A stretch of 50,383 nt of DNA, taken from contig CAJUJY010000026.1 in NCBI GenBank assembly GCA_910586555.1, positions 1 to 50,383 on the forward strand, read 5' to 3'. The DNA is from an uncultured Lachnospiraceae bacterium. Its GTDB lineage: Bacteria; Bacillota; Clostridia; Lachnospirales; Lachnospiraceae. Made by a program: the position numbers and the translations under genes. The notes beneath the pieces were generated by a model. It searched no databases and was not told the DNA's origin. It was given only the letters and a program-made list of their open reading frames with translations. Positions 17,537-25,092 of the stretch are shown in pieces; position 1 is the stretch's first letter, and the number at the start of each line of letters is the position of its first letter.

Positions 17537-17758
17537 GTGAGTGGAAGGGAACAGGCAAAACAGATTATTGATAAACTGCCAGAATATAAAATAGAAAGCA
17601 TATTGCTGTTTTTAAAAGGAATACAATTTGATGATGATATAGAAGATGATTTATATTGCCAGAAATTATATGAAGATTATTTAAATAATCCTGACCCAGA
17701 TAAACATAATACAATAACTATTGAGGAACTAGCAGCAAGGGAAGGTATAAATTTATGA
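17537..17758 (+). CDS. Antitoxin-like protein (RelB/DUF type)
   Basis: A small acidic protein of 73 residues from a GTG start. GTG 17537 is preferred because AAGAAGGTG lies 5 bases before it; the ATG at 17519 lies upstream of that site. The N-terminal half is helical (SGREQAKQIIDKLPEYKIES). The C-terminal half is very acidic and ends with TIEELAAREGINL, as in many Clostridia antitoxins encoded before RelE/ParE toxins. Its stop overlaps the ATG of the following toxin frame (ATGA), the usual TA arrangement. The toxin is cut short, so the antitoxin is probably an orphan. Confidence 0.6.
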   Translation: MSGREQAKQIIDKLPEYKIESILLFLKGIQFDDDIEDDLYCQKLYEDYLNNPDPDKHNTITIEELAAREGINL

Positions 17759-17838
17759 AATACAAAGTAGTTATTGAAAAATTAGCAGAAAAGTTTATTG
17801 TAAAACTTCCTAAACCTGAAAAAGAAAAAGTATTGTAG
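17755..17838 (+). pseudogene. Truncated RelE/ParE-family toxin
   Basis: The frame overlapping the antitoxin stop encodes MKYKVVIEKLAEKFIVKLPK plus seven more residues, then TAG after 27 codons. That is the typical first strand and helices of a RelE-type toxin (normally about 85-95 residues), where the next motif would be a long helix and the catalytic beta sheet. Nothing RelE-like follows the stop in any frame, and an inverted repeat begins four bases later. The toxin is thus a remnant that cannot cut RNA. Confidence 0.55.
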
Positions 17839-17915
17839 TATAAAATTATTATTCCTGTTTATAATAATTTTAATCCAGCAGTTAGTTAAATTTATTATTA
17901 AACAGGAGGATAATT

Positions 17916-18350
17916 ATGGAAAATAATGATACAATCCAGTTATTAAAAGAATGTGATTCTGGTACTAAAATGGCTGTTGAATCAATAGATGAAATTCTTG
18001 GCAGGGTAAAGAAGACAGAGCTAAGGGATGTATTAAATGAGAGCAGGATGCACCATGAAAAACTTGGCAATGAGCTTCATTCGCTTCTGCTTGGGCATAA
18101 TAGTGAGGAACAAGAGCCTGCACCGATAGCTAAAGGAATGTCATGGTTAAAGACAAACTTTAAAATGGCAATGGATGAAAGTGATGCAACTATTGCAAAT
18201 ATTATTACTGATGGCTGTAATATGGGTGTAAAGTCACTCCATATGTATATGAACCAGTATAAAGGTGCAGACAGTACTTCAAAAGATATATGCAGCCGCC
18301 TTATTTCCATTGAAAGCAAGCTTTGTGAGGATATGCAGCCTTATTTATAG
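17916..18350 (+). CDS. Helical-bundle protein, DUF2383-like
   Basis: A 144-residue soluble protein predicted to be almost all helix. It has regular spacing of hydrophobic residues and conserved-looking acidic/His positions: LLKECDSGTKMAVESIDEIL, SRMHHEKLGNELHSLL, MAMDESDATIANIITDGCNM. The pattern resembles the ferritin-like four-helix DUF2383 group, whose function is not established. I did not find a complete EXXH di-iron signature. AACAGGAGGATAATT gives a strong ribosome binding site 6 bases before the ATG. It is a single gene between the TA remnant and a small orphan gene. Confidence 0.6.
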   Translation: MENNDTIQLLKECDSGTKMAVESIDEILGRVKKTELRDVLNESRMHHEKLGNELHSLLLGHNSEEQEPAPIAKGMSWLKTNFKMAMDESDATIANIITDGCNMGVKSLHMYMNQYKGADSTSKDICSRLISIESKLCEDMQPYL

Positions 18351-18466
18351 AAGCCTTTACAAGCTTTTAGCATGGTAAAAAACCTGTTCTTCCCATATGG
18401 TGTTACAGGCAGCCTGTCTGGTTTATGAAAATTTTAGAAAATTTCAAAAGAATAAAACCTGGCATA

Positions 18467-18495
18467 TTGAATAATTTGTAATAAGGATGTATAAT
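18467..18495 (+). promoter_or_regulatory. Sigma-A promoter for the 58-residue gene
   Basis: TTGAAT (18467-18472), a 17-base spacer and TATAAT (18490-18495) give a near-consensus promoter about 97 bases before the small gene's start, leaving a leader of about 90 nt. Confidence 0.6.
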
Positions 18496-18591
18496 ACATT
18501 ATATACAAAATAGATAAAATTACAATAAAAATCATTATGCCGTACTAGTGGGACAGCAGACCATAATATTACGGGAAGAACGGGGGATTCT

Positions 18592-18768
18592 ATGGATAAG
18601 TTAAAAATGGAAGAAAAAGAGCTTAAGGAAAAAATCGAATTTTGTTCATTACTTATTAAGTATGGCAACCTGGTAGGTGCTTCTTCTGAACAAAGTATTA
18701 AGGCATTCAAGCTTAAAGACAATTTTGAGGAAGAATTACGGGTCCTGAAACTGAAAATGGGTAAATAG
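18592..18768 (+). CDS. Small helical protein, 58 residues
   Basis: A 58-residue frame beginning MDKLKMEEKELKEKIEF and ending LRVLKLKMGK. It is highly charged (Lys/Glu) and could form a coiled coil, with a central CSLLIKYGNLVGASSEQSIK stretch. Support comes from three things: its own near-consensus promoter (18467-18495), a G-rich ribosome binding site (GGGGGA) 5-6 bases before the ATG, and a strong terminator at 18831. I do not recognise the family. It is short enough to be missed by automated gene calling. Confidence 0.6.
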   Translation: MDKLKMEEKELKEKIEFCSLLIKYGNLVGASSEQSIKAFKLKDNFEEELRVLKLKMGK

Positions 18769-18830
18769 CGTATAACAGGCGGGTTATTATGGCTTTGCAT
18801 ATTTAGCCCATTCAGGGATATAAAACATAA

Positions 18831-18867
18831 AAAACAAGGTGCTGTTATTTACAGTACCTTGTTTTTT
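18831..18867. terminator. Strong bidirectional terminator
   Basis: A 15-bp stem from AAAACAAGGTGCTGT (18831-18845) and ACAGTACCTTGTTTT (18851-18865) with a TATTT loop, one G-T pair, and T-runs on both strands. It ends the 58-residue gene on the plus strand and can end ppx-ppk transcripts on the minus strand. Confidence 0.9.
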
Positions 18868-18868
18868 A

Positions 18869-18960
18869 TGCACACGGGCGCATAAGGAAATTAGTTGCTG
18901 GCGCAACATGCGCCCGGTGCGGCGGGCAGGAGAGAAGGTTATTCCCCTGCCTGGTTTTAA
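18869..18960 (-). other. GC-rich structured 3' region of ppk
   Basis: Between the ppk stop and the shared terminator lies unusually GC-rich DNA with nested inverted repeats. GGGCGCAT (18877-18884) pairs with ATGCGCCC (18909-18916), enclosing GTTGC/GCAAC. A further GGCAGG...CCTGCC hairpin follows at about 18925-18952. It may stabilise or process the ppx-ppk mRNA, or be a palindromic repeat element. Confidence 0.5.
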
Positions 18961-18982
18961 CAATAAGGATATGCCAGTTAAT

Positions 18983-21199
18983 TTATTCTGGTTCAGCAGT
19001 TAACGGTTCAAAGCACGCATTTGCATGGTTTTTTGTTTTCTTTCTTGTATTTGCTGTTTCTATGGCTTCTTTACAGAAGTAATCCTGTGCACATATTTTA
19101 CTAGTGCCAGGGGTTAATGCAGGTATAAGGTAGCTGCCATCAGGCTGCATTATACGGGCTTTTGTATTATCTGTAAGCTGTATGTCAAGTATATGGATTA
19201 CTTCCCTTTTAAGTTCACTGTCTTCTACAGGGAAAAGTATTTCAACACGTTTATCAAGGTTACGTGGCATCCAGTCAGCACTTCCCATAAATACCTCTTC
19301 AAACCCGTTATTATGAAAATAAAATATACGGCTGTGTTCAAGGAAATTGCCAACTATTGAACGTACTGTAATATTTTCACTTATGCCTTTAAGCCCGGTT
19401 TTAAGACAGCATATGCCACGTACTATAAGGTCAATTTTAACACCTGCCACAGAAGCTTCATAAAGTGCCGCAATTATGCCCTGGTCGCATAATGAATTCA
19501 TTTTGGCTTTAATAAATGCCTTTTTGCCTGACTTTGCAAATTCTGTTTCACGTTTTATAAGTGATATAAAACGGTTTCTAAGCCATATAGGGGCAATCGC
19601 AAGCTTATTCCATACAGCAGGCTCTGAATACCCTGAAAGCATGTTAAATACAGCAGTAGCATCTGCACCTATTGCTTTCTGGCATGTAAGAAGCCCCATA
19701 TCAGTATAGATTTTAGCAGTGCTGTCATTATAGTTGCCTGTTCCAAGATGTACATAACGCCTTATTCCATCTTCTTCTTTACGCACTACAAGTGTAATTT
19801 TACTGTGTGTCTTTAAACCTACAAGGCCATATATTACATGGCAGCCTGCCTGTTCAAGCTTTCTTGCCCATATAATATTATTTTCTTCATCAAACCTTGC
19901 TTTTAACTCTACAAGCACAGTTACCTGTTTGCCATTTTCAGCAGCAGCAGCGAGTGATGCAATAATTGGGGAGTTGCTGCTTACACGGTAAAGTGTCTGT
20001 TTAATTGCAAGCACATCAGGGTCTTTTGATGCCTGGCGTACAAAATTAACTACAGGTTCAAATGTTTCATATGGGTGGTGCAGCAGTATGTCATGTTCAC
20101 GTATCTGTTCAAAAAGATTATCATTACCTTTAAGGTATTTAGCAGGCTGTGGGTCATAGCTTTTTTTGCCAAGCTTTTCAAATCCTTCAATTTTAGTAAA
20201 CTTTGACAGGAAAGTAAGATCCAGCGGGCCATTAATTTTAAAAATATCTTCTTCATTAACCTGGAGTTCATCTTTAAGTGTTTTAAGAAGCCTTTTATCA
20301 ATGCCATCTTCAACTTCAAGGCGTATAGCCTGCCCCCACTGGCGTTTTTTAATCTGGCGTTCAATTTCTACAAGAAGGTCTGCTGCTTCATCTTCTTCAA
20401 TATCAAGGTCTGCATTTCTCATAATCCTGTAAGGAAATGAAGAAAGGACTTCATAATTTATAAAAAGTTTTTCAATATTTTTCTCAATAATCTGTTCAAG
20501 AAGAATAAATGTCTTTTGTATGCCATTTCCTGAAGGTATTTCTACAAAACGTGGAAGTACTGAAGGAACCTGTACTGTTGCAAAATCAATGCCATCTGTG
20601 CTGTCACCATGTTTCTTTTTATTATAGTGTGACATATATAATTCACGGAACTGCGTGTTTTCTGCTTTATCATTACCAGGTTTTATTTTAATAACAGCGC
20701 CTATATTTAATGTTTTATTCCGTATAAGCGGAAAAGGCCTTGATGAATCAACTGCCATAGGTGTAAGTACAGGAAATACTTCTGATTTAAAAAATTCATC
20801 TACATACTTAGCTTGTTCATTATTTAAATCCTCATAATATGAAATAATTTTTAAGCCATTGTTTAGAAGGTCAGGTATAACTTCATAATTATATATATTA
20901 TACTGGTCTTTAACAAGCTGGTGAGTCTTTCCGCTTATTGCAGCAAGCTGTTCCACAGGCGTCATGCCTGCAATATCTTTTTTAGTGTAATTTACCTGTA
21001 CCATATCTTTCAGTGAAGCAACACGTATCATAAAAAATTCATCAAGGTTTGAAGCTGTGATTGCAAGAAAACCCATTCTGTCAAAAAGGGGACGGTTTTT
21101 ATCCTGTGCTTCACTAAGTACACGGTAATTAAATGAAATCCAGCTTAATTCACGGTTATAGAAATATCCAGGTTTAAGATAATTATTTTTTTCTGCCAT
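18983..21199 (-). CDS. ppk1: Polyphosphate kinase 1
   Basis: A 738-residue polyphosphate kinase of the PPK1 family, which reversibly polymerises the terminal phosphate of ATP into inorganic polyphosphate. The N-terminal domain begins with YFYNRELSWISFNYRVLSEA. The two catalytic-domain histidines are visible: His465 in GLKTHSKITLVVR (the phosphorylated His, equal to E. coli His435) and His622 in EHSRIFYF (equal to His592). HLGTGNYN and GSADWMPRNLDKR complete the phospholipase-D-like core. Length is normal. It is the second gene after the exopolyphosphatase, 12 bases downstream with GGAG at the start, so synthesis and breakdown enzymes are co-transcribed. Confidence 0.95.
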   Translation of the reverse strand: MAEKNNYLKPGYFYNRELSWISFNYRVLSEAQDKNRPLFDRMGFLAITASNLDEFFMIRVASLKDMVQVNYTKKDIAGMTPVEQLAAISGKTHQLVKDQYNIYNYEVIPDLLNNGLKIISYYEDLNNEQAKYVDEFFKSEVFPVLTPMAVDSSRPFPLIRNKTLNIGAVIKIKPGNDKAENTQFRELYMSHYNKKKHGDSTDGIDFATVQVPSVLPRFVEIPSGNGIQKTFILLEQIIEKNIEKLFINYEVLSSFPYRIMRNADLDIEEDEAADLLVEIERQIKKRQWGQAIRLEVEDGIDKRLLKTLKDELQVNEEDIFKINGPLDLTFLSKFTKIEGFEKLGKKSYDPQPAKYLKGNDNLFEQIREHDILLHHPYETFEPVVNFVRQASKDPDVLAIKQTLYRVSSNSPIIASLAAAAENGKQVTVLVELKARFDEENNIIWARKLEQAGCHVIYGLVGLKTHSKITLVVRKEEDGIRRYVHLGTGNYNDSTAKIYTDMGLLTCQKAIGADATAVFNMLSGYSEPAVWNKLAIAPIWLRNRFISLIKRETEFAKSGKKAFIKAKMNSLCDQGIIAALYEASVAGVKIDLIVRGICCLKTGLKGISENITVRSIVGNFLEHSRIFYFHNNGFEEVFMGSADWMPRNLDKRVEILFPVEDSELKREVIHILDIQLTDNTKARIMQPDGSYLIPALTPGTSKICAQDYFCKEAIETANTRKKTKNHANACFEPLTAEPE

Positions 21200-21211
21200 A
21201 TAAATTCTCCT

Positions 21212-22783
21212 TTAAAATTGTTTTTTCTGTTTTAGTACAGGCTGTATGCCATATACTTCTTCAAAGAAGTCTGAACATTTTTTAAATATGCCTTGTTCAA
21301 GTGTAACATCATAAAGAGTCCTGCCAGTTATTATAAGTTTATTATCCTTAAGTTCTACAGTTATATTGCGGAATTTCTGGCGGTGGCTTTTATCCATTGA
21401 GATTGCAAGTTTTAGTATTGCGTTTAATTTGGCGGCTTTTATATAATCCTCTGCTGTAAAAGGGTCTGCGGTTTCTGCATAGCTTGGGAACCTTTTATCA
21501 GGATATCTGTCAATATTTGCTACCATCATGCGTTCCCTTTGTGAAAGTCCTATGATTTCAGTAGACATAATGATTTTATATGAATTTTCACCAACATCAT
21601 TTAAATTAATAAATTTCCCACAACTGTTTAATATAGCGGATATCTGTAAAATGAGCCTGTCACGTTTTGTAAGGTTATTATGCTTTTTTAATGTATCAAA
21701 TATTTTTAATGAAATATCTTCTATATTATTATTATGGTCATCTTCACATTTATACCGCCTGGCAATATTTCTTGAGGCTGATACCATACTGTCTGTAAAG
21801 TTGTGGGCAGGTGTTATTTTTTCCCTGCGTTCTGCAAAATCTGCTGCCATGCCGTCACATAAATTTATGCCTGAAAGCCATATCTGTTCTGCCTTGGTTT
21901 CTTCAAATATATTGTGGAAAATCATTGCAATCGGAAGCAGGAGTGTAGTCCTTTCAACAGGGGTGTCTAACTCTTTGGAAAGTTCTTCAGGGCTTTGTGA
22001 TGTTATAGCCTGGTAAAATTCTTCATATTCCTGTCTGTTAATGGAATCCTTTTTTTTGCCTTTGGCATCAACAGGCTGGAGGTTTCCAAAATTATGCACA
22101 CTTAAATATTTAACAAAACTTTGTAACTGGTTTCCAACAGCAATTATATTTTTAACTTTGTAACCAGGAATATAAAGAGATACAAAATTATGCAGGTCAT
22201 TTGAAATATATTCATAGACTAAGTTCTGGTAATTGTCAGTCTGGGATTTCATAGCCTGTAATACTTCATTAATCCTTAAGGAACCAATCATTATGTTTTG
22301 TGAAATAACAAGTACATTTTTATCAAAAAGTGAAAGCTGTATGCTTCCGCCGCCAACATCAACAAGAAGTGTGCCTTTCTGTATAAGCTTGTGGAATGAA
22401 TTTTCCTTAAGTGCTATTGATTTATAACAAAGATACCTTTGTTCCGGATTGCTTAATATTTTAATAAGAAATCCTGTACGCTGTTTTACCTGGTCAAGTA
22501 CAATTAAGTTATTGTCTGCTTCACGCAGTGCGCTTGTAGCAGTAATCATATAGTCAGTAATGCCATATTCCTTCATTTTGGCAGAAAAGCCATTTAAAAT
22601 ATTGCAAAGTTTATCAATAGTATGGTAGCTTATATGCTGTGTGGAATATGTTTCAAGCCCAAGCCTTGCAGTATGGTGTACAGACTCTATTTCGTGTACC
22701 CCGTATTTTTTAGAAACTTCATAAATACGTAACGCCGTTTCATGTGAACCAACATCTATTGCTGCGAAAATTGTAACTGCCAT
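21212..22783 (-). CDS. ppx: Exopolyphosphatase, Ppx/GppA family
   Basis: A 523-residue Ppx/GppA phosphatase that removes terminal phosphate from polyphosphate or pppGpp. The actin-like ATPase fold is shown by AAIDVGSHETALRIYEV (phosphate loop 1, residues 6-22) and LLVDVGGGSIQLSLFD (phosphate loop 2, near 140). After residue 320 comes an HD-type helical extension, as in the longer Ppx forms. A strong CGGAGG lies 7 bases before the ATG. It leads the ppx-ppk operon and is divergent from the flagellin-like gene. The two activities together set polyphosphate level. Whether this copy prefers polyphosphate or pppGpp cannot be read from the sequence, but the neighbour argues for polyphosphate. Confidence 0.9.
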   Translation of the reverse strand: MAVTIFAAIDVGSHETALRIYEVSKKYGVHEIESVHHTARLGLETYSTQHISYHTIDKLCNILNGFSAKMKEYGITDYMITATSALREADNNLIVLDQVKQRTGFLIKILSNPEQRYLCYKSIALKENSFHKLIQKGTLLVDVGGGSIQLSLFDKNVLVISQNIMIGSLRINEVLQAMKSQTDNYQNLVYEYISNDLHNFVSLYIPGYKVKNIIAVGNQLQSFVKYLSVHNFGNLQPVDAKGKKKDSINRQEYEEFYQAITSQSPEELSKELDTPVERTTLLLPIAMIFHNIFEETKAEQIWLSGINLCDGMAADFAERREKITPAHNFTDSMVSASRNIARRYKCEDDHNNNIEDISLKIFDTLKKHNNLTKRDRLILQISAILNSCGKFINLNDVGENSYKIIMSTEIIGLSQRERMMVANIDRYPDKRFPSYAETADPFTAEDYIKAAKLNAILKLAISMDKSHRQKFRNITVELKDNKLIITGRTLYDVTLEQGIFKKCSDFFEEVYGIQPVLKQKKQF

Positions 22784-22882
22784 ATGAATACCTCCGTTAA
22801 AATGTTTTATATAATGATTTTAATGCATTTCCTGGCAAATTACTAGCTGTATAATAAATTTTTAATATTTTTAGATTTTTGC

Positions 22883-22911
22883 TTGATGTTTCACGCTTTC
22901 TAATTTATAAT
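22883..22911 (+). promoter_or_regulatory. Sigma-A-type promoter of flagellin-like gene
   Basis: TTGATG (22883-22888), a 17-base spacer and TATAAT (22906-22911) lie 46 bases before the ATG. This is a housekeeping-type promoter. I see no sigma-28 flagellar consensus. Confidence 0.65.
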
Positions 22912-22957
22912 GTAGTTATCCAGAAAATGTTAATAATGGAAAAGGGGGTGGTCTTTT

Positions 22958-23713
22958 ATGAGTACCAGTATTTCAACAGTAAATAATAATTATAATGCCT
23001 CTTTTGTAAGGCGTACAGCAGATGACCCGGCAGGTTCTGCCATTGCACAGAAACACCAGTCACAGGTTAAAGGTTATAACCAGGGTACAAGGAATGGTGA
23101 AGACGGCATAAGTGCCATAAGGACAGCAGATGAAGCACTTTCCAATATTACAGGCAGTTTACAGCGTATAAGGGAATTAAGCGTCCAGGCTTCAAGCACA
23201 GCTATCTATTCTGCTTCTGACAGAAAGGGCATGCAAAAAGAAATAGACCAGTTAAAAGAACATATAACAAGTGTTGCCAGGGATACACAGTTTAACACAA
23301 AGCATCTTTTAGACGGCAGCATGGCAGATATGCACCTTGCATTGAACCCACAAGGCGGAGGCCTGTCCATAAAAACAGAAGATATGACACTTGAGAACCT
23401 TGGAATTAAGGATTACAGTGTTACAGGCAAGTTTGATATAAAGACTATTGATGATGCAATAGACAAAGTTGACAGTGCAAGGGCTTCATTAGGTGCACAG
23501 GAAAGCGCTGTAAGTTCCAGCATAAATGTGGGAAATGCTACAGCAGAAAACCTGGTATCTTCAACATCAAAAATTGAAGATGTTGATGTGGGGCAGTATG
23601 TAACTGAACAGAAAAAAGGCCAGGTAATGCAGCAGTATAATTACTTTGTACAGGGCCAGCAGATGCAGCAGCAGCAGAACATGATATCAAAAATGTTAGG
23701 CATGCCAGTATAA
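22958..23713 (+). CDS. Flagellin-like protein with shortened N-terminal D0
   Basis: A 251-residue flagellin homologue. The D1 helices are clear: RTADDPAGSAIAQKHQSQVK, NGEDGISAIRTADEALSNI, then LQRIRELSVQAS and FNTKHLLDG. The C-terminal half keeps LGAQESAVSSSINVGNATAE and a long final helix, but its end is Gln/Met-rich (QGQQMQQQQNMISKMLGMPV) in place of the usual LSLL. Only about 19 residues precede RTADDPAG, where flagellins have about 40, so most of the first D0 helix needed for filament assembly is missing. The start is secure (GGGGGTGG ribosome binding site). No other flagellar gene is in the window. It may be a specialised secreted or adhesive paralogue. Confidence 0.8.
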   Translation: MSTSISTVNNNYNASFVRRTADDPAGSAIAQKHQSQVKGYNQGTRNGEDGISAIRTADEALSNITGSLQRIRELSVQASSTAIYSASDRKGMQKEIDQLKEHITSVARDTQFNTKHLLDGSMADMHLALNPQGGGLSIKTEDMTLENLGIKDYSVTGKFDIKTIDDAIDKVDSARASLGAQESAVSSSINVGNATAENLVSSTSKIEDVDVGQYVTEQKKGQVMQQYNYFVQGQQMQQQQNMISKMLGMPV

Positions 23714-23781
23714 TATATGTATATTGCAGTTAAGCCAGTATAACTGTTAAACATGGTTTACTATTAAAAAAATTTACTGCT

Positions 23782-23909
23782 AAAACCAGCTTTGCCGTTA
23801 AAACCAGCGGAGCTGTTAAAACCAGCAGAGCTGTTAAAACCAGCGGAGCTGTTAAAACCAGCAGAGCTGTTAAAACCAGCAGAGCTGTTAAAACCAGCAG
23901 AGCTGGTTT
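23782..23909 (+). repeat. Tandem array of 18-bp hairpin-like units
   Basis: Six consecutive 18-bp units run from 23782 to 23889, followed by a terminal variant. Five of the six are AAAACCAGCRGAGCTGTT; the first is degenerate. The last copy, AAAACCAGCAGAGCTGGTTT (23890-23909), forms a perfect 8-bp hairpin with an AGA loop and is followed by GGGAAAAAATA. It looks like a terminator hairpin that was amplified in tandem. No unit is separated by spacers, so it is not a CRISPR. One frame reads a Leu-Leu-Lys-Pro-Ala-Glu repeat but has no start. Confidence 0.9.
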
Positions 23910-23934
23910 GGGAAAAAATATAATAATGTTATAT

Positions 23935-23984
23935 ATCCAGCCAGTTTTTAAAGTGCAATATGCAGTTTTAAAAGCTGGCTGGAT
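23935..23984. terminator. Long hairpin before CxxCE paralogue 1
   Basis: ATCCAGCCAG (23935-23944) pairs with CTGGCTGGAT (23975-23984), extended inward by TTTTTAAA / TTTTAAAA pairing. It lies 30 bases before the next start, so it could act as an intrinsic terminator of the flagellin-like unit or as a leader structure. Confidence 0.5.
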
Positions 23985-24014
23985 TAGTAACAGGACATGG
24001 GAGGATGGTAATTA

Positions 24015-25067
24015 ATGGGGACAAAGTTTGATACAAAAGAAGCCTTCTGGAATATACATAATAATACAAAACCAGGCCCGGAACGTACCAGGGCATATAT
24101 AAAGACAATAAAGGAAGCAGATGAATCAGGTGACCCTTATGCAATGATGCATATGCGTGCTGATATGGCAGTTTTTGTGCCTTTTTATGATGATGCAGTT
24201 AAAATCCTGCCTTATTGTGCTGAATTTATGCAGATAGCAGAAGAGCACCCGGAAGCTGCCACGGCAGATGATGTTTTTACAGTAACAAGGGAAGCCTCAT
24301 CACTTGCCATTATACTTCCACAGATAGAGCTTCCTTTATGTGAAAAAATGTTTGCAAAAATGGAAGAAGTAGCAGGGCATATAAAACGTGGGGCAATAAG
24401 GCGGCTGCATATGACTGCTACGGAGTTTTATACATATATAGATGCAGATAAGGCAAAAAAACATTATGATATATTCAATAATGAAAAAATGGGCATGTAT
24501 TCAGCATGTAATGCATGTGAACAGCATTTAAAGGTCTGGTATATGCTTAAAAAAGGTGATGTAAAACTTGCAAGTGAAATGGCAGGCAGGATATTCCGGG
24601 GAGGGCTTGTGTGCCATGACATACCGTGGCAGACATATGCTGTTTTCCTTGAGCATTATGTGGATACAGGCTGTGTTAATGAACATGTTCCTATGCTTAA
24701 TAAACTGGTGAAGGGAGGTCTGCGCGATGTAAGTGACCTTGCAAATGCCGGGACTGTATTACGGTGCCTGGCAGCAGTTAATCCAGAAAAAGGGCTTAGT
24801 TTTTTACAAAATTACTGGAAATGGACAGTTAATATGTGGAATGAACAATCACTGTATTTCTTTTATAAAGGTGCATGGTGCTGCCTGCGTGAAATAAATG
24901 CAAATGGGGGCAAAACCACATTATGCCCGCCGCAGGGATTAAACATTGATAGTAATACAACAGAATTTTTTGAAGAATGGTTTTATAAAAAAGCCGTAGA
25001 ATCGGCTGGAAAGTTTGATAAACGCAATAGTACAAGGTTTTATATGGAAGACCTTAAGAGGGCGTAA
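24015..25067 (+). CDS. Unrecognised CxxCE helical protein, paralogue 1
   Basis: A 350-residue soluble protein that I do not recognise. It looks all-helical, with TPR-like alternation of hydrophobic and charged stretches. A cysteine signature stands out: C165-x2-C168-E169 (SACNACEQH), then C200 in LVCHD. Near the end the motif SAGKFDKRN is shared with the next gene. The same cysteine spacing recurs in the adjacent paralogue (C168, C171-E172, C204), so the residues are probably a metal site or structural zinc cluster. The start follows GGGAGGATGGTAATT. It lies 25 bases upstream of paralogue 2 and forms one operon with it. There are no membrane segments or signal peptide, so it should act in the cytoplasm. 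Confidence 0.7.
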   Translation: MGTKFDTKEAFWNIHNNTKPGPERTRAYIKTIKEADESGDPYAMMHMRADMAVFVPFYDDAVKILPYCAEFMQIAEEHPEAATADDVFTVTREASSLAIILPQIELPLCEKMFAKMEEVAGHIKRGAIRRLHMTATEFYTYIDADKAKKHYDIFNNEKMGMYSACNACEQHLKVWYMLKKGDVKLASEMAGRIFRGGLVCHDIPWQTYAVFLEHYVDTGCVNEHVPMLNKLVKGGLRDVSDLANAGTVLRCLAAVNPEKGLSFLQNYWKWTVNMWNEQSLYFFYKGAWCCLREINANGGKTTLCPPQGLNIDSNTTEFFEEWFYKKAVESAGKFDKRNSTRFYMEDLKRA

Positions 25068-25092
25068 GCCAGAATATTAAAGGAGGTACAAA

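Larger units (their letters stand above)
17459..17854 (+). repeat. 15-bp direct repeats flanking the decayed toxin-antitoxin pair
   Basis: ATAAAATTATTATTC occurs at 17459-17473 and again at 17840-17854, bracketing the antitoxin gene and the truncated toxin. The second copy is also one arm of an inverted repeat (AAAATTATTAT ... ATAATAATTTT, 17842-17871). It may be a duplication scar or part of a mobile TA cassette. Confidence 0.4.

Noticed and set aside
22958..23713. Ordinary flagellin (fliC)
   Set aside because: Too much of the N-terminal D0 helix is missing despite a secure start, and the C-terminus is atypical, so I call it flagellin-like.
23782..23909. Possible CRISPR array
   Set aside because: Units are directly adjacent with an 18-bp period and no spacers, and no cas gene is present.
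23760..23935. Coding frame through the 18-bp array (Leu-Leu-Lys-Pro-Ala-Glu repeats)
   Set aside because: The frame is closed by a stop just upstream and has no start codon or ribosome binding site.
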